From: Haemonchus contortus
Taxonomy: Eukaryota; Nematoda; Chromadorea; Rhabditida; Trichostrongylidae
NCBI GenBank assembly: GCA_000469685.2
Contig: LS997563.1
Coordinates: forward strand, 20,515,757-20,579,756
Direction of reading: 5' to 3'
DNA: 64,000 nt
Shown here: positions 1 to 11,476 of the stretch, one piece after another
How positions within the stretch are numbered: position 1 is the stretch's first letter
Layout: each line of letters opens with the position of its first letter
Translations under genes and position numbers: made by a program
The notes under the pieces: model-generated
What the model was told of the DNA's origin: nothing
Seen by the model: the letters and a program-made list of their open reading frames with translations, nothing else
The model's database searches: none

Positions 1-130
1 CTAGCGTTCTATTCCCATATGTGTTAACTCTTCACTGCGAATGGTCAGCCTTAACAAGGCCATCATAACACGGTCACTTTCGGGTGTGTACGTCGACTAA
101 GCTGGTTTTGGAGCTCCTATAACACCCTGT
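1..130 (+). repeat. MITE-like dispersed repeat, fragment
   Basis: This segment aligns by eye with 49,920-50,040. The shared order is a CTGCGAATGG block, a TCGGGTGTG block, a CGTCG(A/G)CTAA block and a GGTTTTGG block. The window starts inside the copy, so its left end is unknown. Other copies or fragments lie at about 5,385-5,830, 10,545-10,720 and 51,850-51,945. The copies differ strongly, which suggests an old family. Confidence 0.55.
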
Positions 131-2810
131 CGAGGTTGTTTTTCATCCAATACTAACCCATTTGCTATCCCTGGAGGCCGGAGAAGAAATCTCAAGAACA
201 TTTTTTGTCGAGAACTAGGCCCTAAAACCCTTCCAAAAAAAGCTGTTTGATTTTTGTTTTAACATTTTTGGGGAAAAAATGTCTTCCTTAAAAGCCCACG
301 ACTGCAATATCGCCGCTTTACTTTTTTCCATTTTTTCCTCCACAGCCATCAATTGCAGGTTGAATAAGCTTTATTCATGGAAGCTTTATTGACACAATCT
401 TCCAACAGAACTCAGATCGACGAACCCTTCCAGCAACCCCTCACTTTCGTTTTCAGCTCCCAGCTTTACATTGTATTACGTTTTTCTATAAAGTTGTTTG
501 ATATCATTCTGATGATATTTTCCCGTAGAAATATCAACTTCTTCTGATAGTAATGTTATTTCCTCAAAAATACATTTCGTAGAGAGTCTGACGTTAGAAT
601 GTTATTTCTTCAGATTCTCCTACGTTATAGCGCCATCTCAGGAAAGAATATCTTCGGATAAGTATGTGATAATTATAAAATGAGATTTTATGGGAGAATC
701 ACGTCATGTAAAGGTTGAAATCGAAACAGCACAGGCTTTTTATGTATACCTGATTAGTCCCTACGTAATCGGTTCTTGATCGTTTCTACTTCATGGTGGA
801 AAGTGAAAGTAACTGAACCTGGGAAATTCTCGGGTAGTTTTTGATCCGTGACGACTTACAATTACGACAAAACGAGTACTCCTGTGCATATTCTTTTGGA
901 TTTCTTGTTTCTGGCCACTTATCATTTGCCAAAAAGAACTTTGTGATGGAAAAGTTCTTTTTTGACTTCTTTTCTTGGTTGAACTTCTACTTTTCTTCGT
1001 GGTTTGCCATGAAGTCATTCAGAGCTAGCTCGAATGGGACAGGAACCCATTCTTGTGCTTTCCAGGTGTTTTTAAAGCTCTATGCCAAAGTTCCACATTA
1101 CAAATAGGACTGTAATTCTCTCTAAAAGAAGCGGTAGTTTTTACCATATAAGAATAGTTTTCTGATACCTTGGCTTGAGTAGCCATCTCTCTCAGCGTCA
1201 ATTTATTCAGTCCTTCAGAATATTCCATCCTACTTCACTGAATAATTTTGAGAGCGTTGCGTTGCCTATCTACAATAATTGCTTGATTTCTGCCGAAGTC
1301 CATGTCTTCCGGATTTGGAACTTGTATGGTGTTGAACTTGCTTACAGGAAGGCTATTTTCCTTTGAAAATTCTAATAAGAAAACTGGCTAATATTACGTT
1401 TTCTTCGGCCACCATGATGTTCGACAGAAGAAGTTCATCCCTGACGTATTTCATTTGCTTGCTTGCAGTTGGCGTATCCTAAAGCCATAACTTAGTTGTC
1501 CTCTGTTTTTCCATAGCTCTGCAAATTCTCTCGAAAAATGATCCTACCTGTTGCTTCATCTCCTGCGTGTAATTACTATTACACTTCCACTTTTTCTTTA
1601 TGATCTATCATTTTCTAAAATAACCTTTGCAACGCTTACGGTCAAGAAATGCTCTGCCGCAGTAACCTATGCAATGAATCCTCTGTAACTTAAGTTCGCT
1701 ATCCCGTTTGAATGCAGGTTCTTCATTTTATCGTCGGCTACCTCTTTATTTTATTGGACCGTAATGAACCAGATATCCCCCATTTCCGTAAGTTACTGTC
1801 TAAGTTAGAAACCCAGAAACCTCTTCCTGCCTCTATTCGATTTTGAACGAACCTCTTGAGAGAACGATTGCTGTAGAAAACGTCATCTGTCCTTCTCATG
1901 GCGAGATACTATCTCCAAGGTGATTCCAATGGGAGTTTGAACCATTCGGGTAAACCACCAGGTCGTGCTCACACTGTAAAACGCTTTCGCATCCGGAGCA
2001 ACCTCCAATATCGCCTTCCGTTTTCGCTTCTGTTCGGAAGTACGTTATCGAGCCTGCTTTATGAGGTCCGACACGATTGTCTCCTGCCCGTTCTGTCTTT
2101 TTGATGACATTGACAAAGGCTGTGTTTCTTCGGCTTGTAAATGTATCGACATGAGCGTTCCCATATTACAAAACTTCATTGGACTGGCATTTTGGTTCCT
2201 TCACCTTCGTCACTGTGTGCTCGTAAACCAGTTGAGTCCGATCCTCGCATAAGACCAGGCAACACTCGAGATAGCCCTGAAGGCTAGCAGACCCTTGGGC
2301 CCATCCCTACATTAGTCCAACATGGCATACCCTAACTCTGATCGAAGCAGCAGTAGATCAACCACTAGAAACCGTTCTTCTGCGTGAAAGCAAACCTATT
2401 TCCTTCCCGACCTTACGATAACTTAGGTTCTAATGAGCTCAACGTAGAGTACGAGGACACTGGTTAGGGCACACACGTTTCAACCCAAAGTGCCTCAAGT
2501 GTCTTCCACAAGGCTTACTCCACTTGTTGTGCCAAGATGGCTACTGAAACAGAGACCACCGCGTGTTTTTTCTTTCAATCGGAGGGTTGGTACTCTCTTA
2601 AAATTTCCTTTTCGCGTAATCCTTTTTTTGCAATTTTTCTGCCTTTATGTTTATCGATACAACATTACAGTGCATTTGTTCCCTATTTTTGTAAATTTGA
2701 GTGAGGACAAAAAATCGAAGCGAGTAAGAAGAGTAAAGGAAAACATAACTTTTTAGAAAGAACTCTATTTCCTCGAACATGGGTGGCAAGATGCTGCAGA
2801 GAAGAGCTTA
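131..2810. other. No gene supported
   Basis: Only short open frames occur here. On the minus strand between about 780 and 2,110 several open pieces follow one another in changing frames (for example 1,025-1,228), which could be the decayed remains of a mobile-element or other coding sequence, but I recognise no motif. A 48-nt plus-strand segment at 614-661 has splice-like borders and no partner. A 25-nt minus segment at 2,519-2,543 also has both borders and no partner. Confidence 0.4.
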
Positions 2811-2814
2811 CACT

Positions 2815-3070
2815 AGGATCACCTAGGCGCTGCCCTTGCGGGTGTGTGGTGCAGTAGGAACGAAATTGTCGCATGGCGGCGAGAGAGACGCCGCGCGCGA
2901 GGGAATGTAGCAGAATGCAGCAGCAAGTAATACAGGAACAAAAGGATTAACAGTGAAATCATGACTAAAATAAGGGTAATATATCGATTGAGGTGTAGGA
3001 AGGACGCCAGAGCTGTAATAACGGAGAAGCGAAGTCCGCGACAGCCGCGTGCGGCGAATCGATTACCCAA
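2815..3070 (-). repeat. Dispersed repeat family B, copy 1
   Basis: This stretch matches the reverse complement of about 41,690-41,990. Shared blocks are a GC-rich GGCGGCGAGAGAGACGCCGC segment, an AATGTAGCAGAATGCAGCAGCA segment, an ACAGGAACAAAAG segment and a CGCGTGCGGCGAATCGATTAC segment, in the same order. The two copies are inverted relative to each other and 39 kb apart. No coding capacity or terminal repeats are visible, so the class is unknown. Confidence 0.75.
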
Positions 3071-3420
3071 AATCGCTCCTAACGCCCGTCTCCCCCCTTG
3101 CGGTGACGCCTTCTATGCAATTAACTATCAAGCGGTCTCTCTAGAAAGTAAGAGTCCAAGCTGGTTCTTGGTCAGAAAGGACCTCCTATAAACAAATAGT
3201 GCAGGTTCATGACAAACCGAAGATCAGTCGGCGAAACCTTCGGGAACGTTCTTGGGTATGAACGGTAGCTTGTAAACGACGACCGCCTTGTTGCTGTTAT
3301 CAGTTGGATTTTTATTTTCCTCATTTCAAAGCTATCTGTTATTACCGTTTTGTGACATATTTGATGGGATTTTTTTCATAAATTTACAGTGTTCATTGAA
3401 ATGATTGATTTGATAAGAAA

Positions 3421-3516
3421 TTATGGAAGTCGTCTGGGGTCGAAGATGAACAGTAATTTCTTAACAGTGCTTTTGGCGTTCCAGCCCTTAAGGAAGTTGA
3501 GATTTATGAGTTGTTC
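3421..3516 (-). CDS. Possible terminal exon, unknown protein
   Basis: Reading down the minus strand, a good 3' splice site (AAATTTTCAG) is followed by 31 open codons and a TAA stop. The piece is basic and hydrophobic (Lys-Lys-Leu-Leu-Phe-Ile-Phe near the end) and matches no family I know. I found no convincing upstream exon, and the segment could be chance. It is listed because the splice site is strong and the frame is open from its first base. Confidence 0.22.
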   Translation of the reverse strand, partial: EQLINLNFLKGWNAKSTVKKLLFIFDPRRLP

Positions 3517-4179
3517 CTGAAAATTTCTGCTGGTAACAACTACCAAATACCAATTTTCTCAATAGACATCATGTACGTTACGTTAGGGCCATAAAAGTGA
3601 TATACACTAAGATGAAAGTTCTCTAGCTTCTTTGGCTCTTATTCCTCAAGTCAATGTGTTGACATTCACAATAGCTACAGTCAATATAATCAGCCAAGAT
3701 GATCAATATCCACACCTCCTAAGGAGAAACTACTATGTACATACTTCTCCCCACATGACCTGGAATTTACAAAAAATTTCTTCCGATATCTTGCTAGGTT
3801 CAATCGTTGAGCTTTTCTCCCTTGCTGTAAGCGAAATCTCTTGGGTTTTTTGTCTAATTTACTCCTCTTCAAATCAAGAAGAATCAGTGGTTTTCACCAC
3901 GTAGATTTCCTGCAATTTATTAGAGTAATTGAATTGAGTTGTAAAGTGTAAGGAACATGATTTTATGGGAAAGCTTTGGGAACTGATATGAAATGTACCT
4001 TAAAAGTTGTGTGGACTCGTCACTAACTCGTTACTTCTTACTATGGACATTCTATTAACCCCTTTCCACTCGTTATTACTCTCTGCAACTAAATTACAGT
4101 CCTTATCTTTCGTTCTCAACTTGATTTTTTGTTAACTGCTGTTATATCACGCAGTACGTGATCCGAAAGGCTCACAAGA
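3517..4179. other. No gene supported
   Basis: AT-rich sequence. Two overlapping open frames on opposite strands (about 3,632-3,904) lack splice context and composition that would favour either. I see no repeat match elsewhere in the window. Confidence 0.4.
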
Positions 4180-4184
4180 ATGGT

Positions 4185-4275
4185 GATTTATGAGCAAAAT
4201 TTTGACTTCAGATGGGACTCGAACCCGTACTTGGGGTATTCGAGTACCGCGGTCTTTATGTAAATATTCAGATGT
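4185..4275 (-). repeat. tRNA-like repeat, family S2, copy 1
   Basis: On the minus strand this carries a B-box-like GGGTTCGAGTCCC, seen on the plus strand as GGGACTCGAACCC at about 4,214, with flanking text shared with 35,628-35,705 and 52,590-52,690. The shared frame is AAAATTT(C/T)GGCTTC-like sequence, then the B box, then a CTTTAT-containing block. No intact cloverleaf folds, so I read it as a tRNA-derived SINE fragment and not a functional tRNA gene. Confidence 0.5.
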
Positions 4276-4293
4276 TAGTAGAGAAAGTGCAGA

Positions 4294-4322
4294 AGAGTAG
4301 GCCACGAAAAGTGGCCTACTCT
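4294..4322. repeat. Perfect 12-bp hairpin with GAAAA loop
   Basis: The arms AGAGTAGGCCAC (4,294-4,305) and GTGGCCTACTCT (4,311-4,322) are exactly complementary, with a 5-nt loop GAAAA. The hairpin lies just beyond the tRNA-like repeat. It could be a structured RNA element, a foldback footprint or an assembly artefact. Confidence 0.8.
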
Positions 4323-5069
4323 CACCTAGTGCGTCGCTTATCACTGATTATCACTTGTTACCATCATTTAGAATCAGTATTTTGTATGCGTCTTTCACCT
4401 CGTGCCCATTTCTGGTCGACAAAAGCTTCCCATATGTCCTTCTACAAGCATCTACGATTCCGTAACCCCACATCACCCACCAGAGTAGCGGAGTTCCTGT
4501 TAATTCGAAGGGTATAGCGATAAACCCATGTCTCCTACAGCCCCTCATCAGCTACATAAATGCGGTAAGCTGCATATTATGTTTCCAATTGATCGCTTAC
4601 TCACGCCAGCAATCATAAAGAGCGAATTACATTACATTTAAATTACTTAAATATATGAAATTTACATATTATTTGTTTTCGTTGTCAGTGCGTACAGAAA
4701 TCTGCGCTCAGCCTTTCTTCAGATTATGAAGAAAACGGTAAATCAAACTTCGTGAACTGAGGGAATTTAAAAACCAAAAAAGCCTTCAGCATAACCTCTG
4801 TGAAGCTTTAGAGGTTCGGGAAGAGGTGAAAACTGCATAGTCGGGGTAATGATACAATTTCATTTCAATTTCACGTTTTTGATCAATTTTACGTTTGTTT
4901 CTTTTTATTTATAGATTTTTTAGAAATTTAATTCTCCTACGGTTCAATACAATTCAGCTACCCTGCCAATTCTCTCCTCCGTATTCAGCTGCAGTTACAA
5001 TTGTCTTCTAAAATTTCTCAAAATAGTAGCAATTGAAACGGTTGGGTTTTTCTTCGTCTACACTTACAG
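4323..5069. other. No gene supported
   Basis: AT-rich sequence with no repeat match inside the window and no credible exon. The last 40 bases are pyrimidine-rich and lead into the splice site at 5,069. Confidence 0.4.
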
Positions 5070-5156
5070 AGGTGTTCAATGGCTGCTGCTCCTCCTCGTC
5101 CTCCTTCTATCGTCTTCCCATTTTTCAATCGTCTACTAGATGATGTTGTGTTCTCC
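5070..5156 (+). CDS. Possible first coding exon, unknown protein
   Basis: A 3' splice site (ACACTTACAG) at 5,069 precedes an ATG at 5,079. The frame then runs 26 codons to a GTATGT donor at 5,157. The peptide begins Met-Ala-Ala-Ala-Pro-Pro-Arg-Pro-Pro and ends hydrophobic. A splice acceptor nine bases before an ATG is what spliced-leader trans-splicing looks like in nematodes. No second exon with matching phase stands out, because the MITE copy at 5,385 follows at once. This could be a real start or chance. Confidence 0.3.
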
Positions 5157-5384
5157 GTATGTTTGCACAACGTGCACCGGAGTTTTTACCTAAGTCGTCA
5201 ACTGGGCTGTCGCTCCTCTCGATTTGTTCTCATCTAAATTTGGCCTCCACACATTGCCCACTCGAAACTTATTGCGCCACCTTTGGATACATAGGAATTG
5301 ATTTTGATTCAAAGCTTTCTGGTCGGTTCGTCTCTTCCAAAACACTCGGCCGCTTTGTAAGAAGTCCTTAACTCGCTATCGGAT

Positions 5385-5830
5385 CTTAGGTTAAGCTTAG
5401 GGCCCTCTGTGATCCAAGTTGAACAGCTTTGGTTTTGTTGGTCCTGAAACGGCTTGCTCTATCGGTTCTATATTCCGATATCTGCCAGGTCTCACTTTTT
5501 TGGACCACCTTTGAGTCTTTGAGGCTGAACCTGAGCCCTTCACATGATCCTGGGTTTCTGAAATGCTTTCCGTGGTTGAACGTGTGGTCCCCAAGAGTAG
5601 CCCTAGGATCGATGTCGGGTCGAAAACAGTCAAGATAGGGCATAATAAGGCCCCCAAACGGGCTTAACGGACATACACACCCAAGGCGGACGAGTTGTTA
5701 AACGTTGTGAGGCTGTAGAGGTTGCACCATTCGCAGCAGGACCGACTCCTTGCACGCAGGCACCTAATCCAGCCAGCTGTATTCATTGGCGCCCGCGTTA
5801 GAACAACTCGTCCGAGAACCTCTACCATGC
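5385..5830 (-). repeat. MITE-like repeat, long reversed copy
   Basis: The reverse complement matches the element at 49,762-50,149. Shared blocks include ACACCCAAG-CGGACGAGTTGT, GAGGCTG-AGAGG, CCATTCGCAGC and a second CTCGTC block 130 bases later. The part at 5,540-5,650 (reversed) matches the block following GGTTTT at 50,030-50,110. Two overlapping minus open frames here are by-products of the repeat. No terminal AAAGGCAC repeat is visible, so the ends are lost or diverged. Confidence 0.6.
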
Positions 5831-6847
5831 AGCTTTTTTAAAACATTCTCGTCCAACCCCTAATTTTACTTCTTTTTTTGGAGCCTTATGTTCCTCTAAG
5901 TACGCCGTTTTCTTCGCCACTTTTCACGTTTCCTTCGCCACTTTTGCAGTTTGCAACGTTCAACGATCCCTTCTGCCTCCTTTTTCTGCTTTACCCTATA
6001 ACCTACGCAAAGGGCAGACGATGAGCACAGTGTAACAAACTGCTCATTTGTTGTTTTTTCGATACTGCGTAGGTTTGAACCTATTTAATTACGCAGTCGA
6101 CTTTTCCTTGAACTTACTTAATTCTTTATCTTCAATTTCGATTAATTCCCGATACATACGAGTCTTCTTTTTTCAAGAATCATATTGAATGCCATTTAAT
6201 GCCTGTTCATGCTTTTATGTTGAATTTCTAATATGTTTGGTTATCCAGTAATTTCTTAGCAGACAGTTCCTCCTCCTTTATAGACTTCAGAGTCTTTTCC
6301 CATGATTTGATCGAAAAAGCAATCCACGCATTATATTGCTGGGAATATTTTTGGCCTTCAGACGAACTTCCAAATGCCACTCCCACCTTATTCATATTTC
6401 CTCATCGACAAAAAGTACAATACCTATAGTACCTCGAGTTCTGAAAGGCCCAGATTTAGTAGTAGTTCTCTCAAGTGTGAAATTCCTTGAGCACTTTATG
6501 TCGGCAAATATGATTAACTTCGTGTACAAAAAAAAAGAGAAATAATTTGGTGTATGTGATTATGTACCATAAAATACTCGGGTTCCTGAACTACATATAT
6601 AAATCACTTTGAGTGGCAGGTGCTTTCCCTTCATAATACATGTTTGGAGCTAAGGTTTGTTTGTCTAAGTACTTAGAAAAATATGCATTTACTATGTAGC
6701 CAACCTATACTTCCTCTCAGGGTATATCGCTGAACAGCGTGTAAAGGTTTGTTTTGTGCGGTTTTCCCATGCACAGATCCTTCTCACAACCAAACACGCT
6801 TACACGAGAATGGAGAATGCTCTAAAAAACACCCTCTTTATTCATGC
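5831..6847. other. No gene supported
   Basis: A strong 3' splice-like site at 5,949 is followed by 24 open codons and a stop, and another at 6,720 by a 26-nt open piece with a GTTTGT donor. Neither connects in phase to a convincing neighbour. No repeat match was seen. Confidence 0.35.
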
Positions 6848-7125
6848 GTTTGACACCATGATGGGCGGGGGTGGTGTAACGACAAGTGGCACACTATCCT
6901 ACACGCATGGTCCAGTGCTCGAATCTCGGATTGGTACTCGCCTTGACCAACTGAGCTTTCCATCTCTACGGTTGGTTGGTCGGTACCAGGCTCGTCTGGA
7001 AGGATGAAAGCCCTGACTTAGTTGGCCATCGCAAGTCATTGTAACCACATACGCTATCATTACGATACTATGATTTTGAAATGAAGCCGAATTCGGGGCT
7101 TATCCCTCAGAAGGGATTGATTAAC
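6848..7125 (+). repeat. tRNA-derived SINE, family S1, copy 1
   Basis: The head has an A-box-like GGTGGTGTAACGACAAGTGG and a B-box-like GCTCGAATCTC, spaced as in a tRNA. It is followed by a body shared with copies at 20,625, 48,930 and 53,790: a CTGG-AGGATGAAAGC-CTGACTT block, then GAAATGAAGCCGAATTCGGGG and a GGGATTGATTAAC tail. The shared non-tRNA body makes this a SINE and not a lone tRNA pseudogene. Divergence between copies is high. Confidence 0.75.
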
Positions 7126-9117
7126 TGCAGAACATTTATTCTTTGTGCTTAACCTCTGGAAACCCTCTGATCCCCATGCAATACTATTTACCCAATACTA
7201 TTTCAACGCTTCAAAAGTTCAGAAACACACAAAACTTTTTCGTATTGTATTTTAGAAAGGGTTCCTCGATCATGCTATTTTCCTATCCCCTCGACAACAT
7301 TTTAAAACAACTCTCGAGGTACTTGCCGAGTTTATTACCAGTTTTCAGACGTCTTTCTATGTAATCCTTCAACATTTGCTGCACCACCACTTGCTTATTT
7401 TTTCTTTTCTTTACGACTCAATTATTTTTCTGGGCGTTCTGGGATTTTGTTTTCGAAGTGAGAGTGTCTCGTTGATTTTCACAGCCCAGTATCAATCATT
7501 GTCTACATTGTAAAAGTAAGTGCAAAAGTATGTGAAGAGGGCGTGAGAATGGTTTGACGAAAGATGCTTCGGACAAAAGAAAACAGTGAATGATTGTAAG
7601 TAAAATAACAACGCTACTCACCGATCTTTGCCCTTCAATGGATAGTTCCCTTGTAGAGCTCGCGGACCCACTTATTCGCCTGTGATTTGTCTTTGAGCAA
7701 GATCAAGTGTATCAAATGCATCTAACAGCAGTGATCGACTCTGCAGTTTGTTAGAGCTAAGAGGAGGACGGGTTGTTGCCCTTCGATTCCAAATGGCCCC
7801 CTATTTGTCGTTGCCTTAGTCAAAAGATTTTCCAAAATCAACCTCCCGCACTACTCCCCTTAGGACAGAAAAGCTGTCATTGCAGAAAGCTTTCACCGAA
7901 TGTTTTTTAGTTGTCTTCGGCCCAGTTCTTCTTTCATTCCGCTATGAACTTTTCCACATGTGACCTGGGCAGTGTGGGAGGTCTGTCGTATGATCCTTTT
8001 CTTTTATTACCTTCATAAAGATAGTGTGAAAAGGTGGACAAGATTTGGCCCCTGCGTGAGGTTAAACATCGTATAAAAGGTGATAAGCTAACTAGCCGTG
8101 TACACTCTGCGATTTGGTCTCTGATCCTGAGAAGTTTTACTTGTGCATTCTCCATGCCATCAGATTGGTCCCCAATGATGACTAGCTACCGCGGTGGCTG
8201 ATCTGTAAGGTCACATTGACACCAGCTGAGCTGACCTGGTAGGGAACTGTTGAAAGTGGCCCAGGGGCAAGGGAGCAGGAGCAAGAAACACGGCTAGGTC
8301 TTGGGTCAAAGGTGGCCCTCTATCAGTGGTCCGCATCATTTTCTTCCCAGAGAAAGTCTTCTAGAAAATGCCATTCAGCAGAGGAGGTTGGAAGACAGAA
8401 ACTGGTTATGTTTCAGGGCGGAGACTATCTCTCAAAAGCCCTAGAAGTACTGTCGAGCAAAGAATTATACAGCTCCACAGCAGGGCTCCTCCTAGTGAAC
8501 AATTGTAGGAGAGGAAAGGTGATTGATAGGCAAGCATCGGAGCTCCATCCAAATTGAGAAGGATGGAACTAGGATAAAAGTTTTCGAGTCACTCTTACAG
8601 AACGACAAAAGATCGATGGAGGAAGCTCGGGCTCATGTAACTGAGACCATGTTACCAGGTACAAAAAACTTCAGGTAAAACTCGAGGTGGAACCATGAGA
8701 GACAAGAAGGCGTAGTGTGTTGGGACGTAACTGAAGTTCAACGATCACTAGTGGAACGAGTTGGATGTGGAGTTGATGAAAATGGTGCAAAGAACACAGA
8801 AAAGGGTGTTCGGAACGAGCTAGTGGGGGGTCGGGAAGGACAGAATTTCCATTTAACTCTCTCGAAAAAAGCTTTTCCAGAACTGATCGAGCATATATAA
8901 GACAAGAAGATAGTCCAAATTGTAGGGACGGTAGCATGCCACACTGAGGAAGCCAGCCTCAGGACAATAGGAAAGATTGTGGAACCCTTTACCCGGTAGC
9001 ACCGTTTGTTTCTGACTGTGGATAGAGTATGTAATCTGTCAAGCGGTAAGGAATGTGAATGTTTAGAACGCTGACTGTCCGGGTGGAAAGTGCACTGCAT
9101 GGAAAGTGTAGGCCTTT
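7126..9117. other. No gene supported
   Basis: A minus segment at 7,616-7,673 has a CAAATCACAG acceptor, an open frame rich in Ser and Arg, and a GTGAGT donor, but no partner exons. The 8,280-9,110 part is purine-rich on the plus strand with several medium open frames on both strands and could be a decayed repeat. I found no motif. Confidence 0.35.
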
Positions 9118-9777
9118 AAAGGCACCGTTCACGACAAGTTTGGGTAATCCAGATTATGATGAAAAATAGAAGACAAGATCGAAACTAGTGCGACTGAGGT
9201 GGAGAAACTGCGTGCATATGTGTTTCAAACGTGAAAAGGCTTCGAAAAAACGTTAAAAAGATGCTGGACGTGAATGAAACCAGAAAATTAAGAAGAGTGG
9301 GGTGTCCGGACGAGCTAAACAGTGTGTTTCACTGCGCGCGTGTGGGTCCTGGTGCGAAGAACAGACAATGGTAAGCAGAAATTCATTCACTTATAAGCAT
9401 AAATAAACAAAAAACCCTAGTAACAGCAGAAGTAGCTCACCTTTTTCAGCCTTTAGGTGTAGGAAATTAAACAAGGGCGGCAGCAGAAAGAAAACAGAGG
9501 AAAGATGGATGGGAAAAAAACATCGCCTCATCACTCGGCGATCAGCTGATTGTGCGTGGGTCCTAGAACGAATAATAGCAATCTGTATTGCCTCGACACT
9601 CGTCTAACGTGACACCGATCGAGGGGCGGGAACGCGAACTACGGCAACAACGGGGCTGCCACTATGCTCTGGACGTCGAGTTGGGGGAGTGAGAGGGTCC
9701 CTTCTACAACCCATGGGGGCCGCTGAGTATTAATAAGGTAAGAACTCAATAACTCTTATATCGTGAACGGTGCCTTT
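9118..9777. mobile_element. 660-bp element with 17-bp perfect terminal inverted repeats
   Basis: AAAGGCACCGTTCACGA at 9,118-9,134 is repeated exactly inverted at 9,761-9,777. No open frame inside looks like a transposase, so this is a non-autonomous DNA element. The same terminal sequence, slightly diverged, bounds 49,762-50,149 and occurs alone near 12,555, 53,522 and 56,434. The internal sequence differs from the 49.8-kb element except near the ends, so the family may be mobilised through its termini only. I cannot fix a target-site duplication. Confidence 0.7.
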
Positions 9778-10544
9778 GAGCATCGGCTGAAGTAGCCGTT
9801 GCTGCTTTCTACCTCAGTGTCTTCATTGAAGCCAAGAACGTCGCGTTCAAACAGTGCTCAACGAGGTATTACTTTTTCATGAATTACTTTGTCCGAAGCT
9901 CCACAGACCTACACAGACCTTACTACTTGAAATCGAAGAGCATGGATGCTCATTCTCCGACTATTAGCAAGTTGCAGAAGTCCACTCTGCTGTAGAACTC
10001 TCTTCAAAAACTGACATGGATAGGTATACAACGACTCGTCTCATTGTCAAAGTAAATGGGGCGTGTGAATGAGTGTTTGGCCTACACTCATGTCTGTGTT
10101 CGGTAGCGCTCTGTCATCCTCTGTACGGTCTGGGATCGAATCCCAGCGGAAACATCAGTGCTCAGCTGCTTCAGAAGTAACTGTAAAAATGAGTCTGAAG
10201 AAGAGGGTGTATAGGTTGAGATCCTTCGACATCTCCATCAAAAGCATGGCAAGCTTTTATGAGTGACTGAATTCAGAAGTCGCTACTATGACGGGCGCTT
10301 CTACTTCCTTCTTCTAATATAACCAACTATTCGTTCATGCTGATCTTCAAACATGCTACAACAGCTTCCATTCATCTAGGCAGCCCGTCTTTCTATTCCA
10401 AGGGCACAGTTCACTATAAAATGGCTTATGAGATTTCCCCCTAGGATAAATTTGTGGCCCCCTCGCATACCATATACGGCGCTGTCAGGTTGGAAAACCT
10501 AATGGATAGGGCTTTATAAAGTGACTATGATTGTCTCGTATGTA
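9778..10544. other. No gene; tRNA-like fragment near 10,080-10,150
   Basis: GGTAGCGCTCTGTCA and CTGGGATCGAATCCCAG resemble the A and B boxes of a tRNA-derived repeat. The same bases read on the minus strand follow a good acceptor (ATTTTTACAG) and stay open for 30 codons, so an exon is an alternative reading. I prefer the repeat. Confidence 0.35.
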
Positions 10545-10720
10545 TCTTAGGACGAGTTCCACAGGCCTTGGAGGGGCTGCACCATTCATAAATGTACCCA
10601 TGTAGGAAGTACAACCGCTTGTCGTGACCCATGGCGACAGTGGAAGGCAGTTCTGGGCTAATTTGGCCTCATTCGGCCAGTTGTTTGCGCAACCACAACA
10701 ACTAAAATCTCGTCCGAATA
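10545..10720 (-). repeat. MITE-like repeat, fragment
   Basis: GGACGAGTTCCACAGGCC followed by GGGGCTGCACCATTC matches the reversed internal part of the 49.8-kb element and the copy at 5,685-5,830, in the same order, ending near a second CTCGTCC at 10,710. Both termini are missing. Confidence 0.5.
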
Positions 10721-10900
10721 CCGCTTCTATGTTATTTCTGTCATGATAATCTCGTCCAATCTCTATTTTCCCTACTTTTGACTAGCTTTACTATAGCGAC
10801 GAATTTTTTTCGCTTTCTTCTCTACCAACGAACTTTTCCTCTTCCGCTTTCGACTAAAATGGGGTACCTAAAAATTATCACGAACTGTGCTTTTAAAGTA

Positions 10901-11476
10901 TTAGGTTGATACATAATTATTGCGGATTTTTTTCGACAAATTTTATTTGAAAAAACGATTGGAATATTCAGCGAAGATATGCTCAAATAGTTACTCCGGA
11001 TCGCATCTACCACCCATGTCAAGCACTGCGTCCCATTTGCTAGGCAGCTGTATTCCTTAGAAGAAGAAGTTCCAATGCTTGGAGGCTATCCACGCCTTGA
11101 CATCGGCCATCGCAACATCCACTTCGTCGTAACTTCTGTTCGCAAGCCAATTTTTCAACGAATGGTTGAAATGCTAGTCCATAGGAGTTTCTGTCGGTGA
11201 ACATGACGGATTCAGAAGCAAATCCCATTTTTTACTTGACTTTGGCTGTCTGTTCCATCGCCGAAAAGTTGTTGAGATCGCGGAATGGCTGTGCCACCCT
11301 CCATCCTTTCTCGAAGTATTAGGGAATAATTTGGCGAGTATGAAGATGACTTTCAAGACTCATTTCTGTTGAGCGAAACTAGAAGATTATTTTTATTGAA
11401 TCCCGAATTCAATATTCGGATTGTATCGCTAGAAAAGTGCCGCGAAAAAATCCGCAATAATCATGCATCAATCGAA
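10901..11476 (-). mobile_element. Internally deleted mariner (Tc1/mariner) element
   Basis: Imperfect terminal inverted repeats (left TTAGGTTGATACATAATTAT; right end reads TTCGATTGATGCATGATTAT on the minus strand, then both TGCGGATTTTTT) are flanked by TA on each side (10,899-10,900 and 11,477-11,478). At 576 bp it is less than half a mariner. The minus strand between about 11,000 and 11,130 translates to the typical mariner C-terminus: an aromatic Phe-Phe block, Gly-Ile-x-Leu-Pro-x-x-Trp and a Gly-Gly before the end, broken by a stop. It is therefore a non-autonomous, dead copy. The terminus TTAGGTTG is shared with the element at 16,349, so the two are related. Confidence 0.85.
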
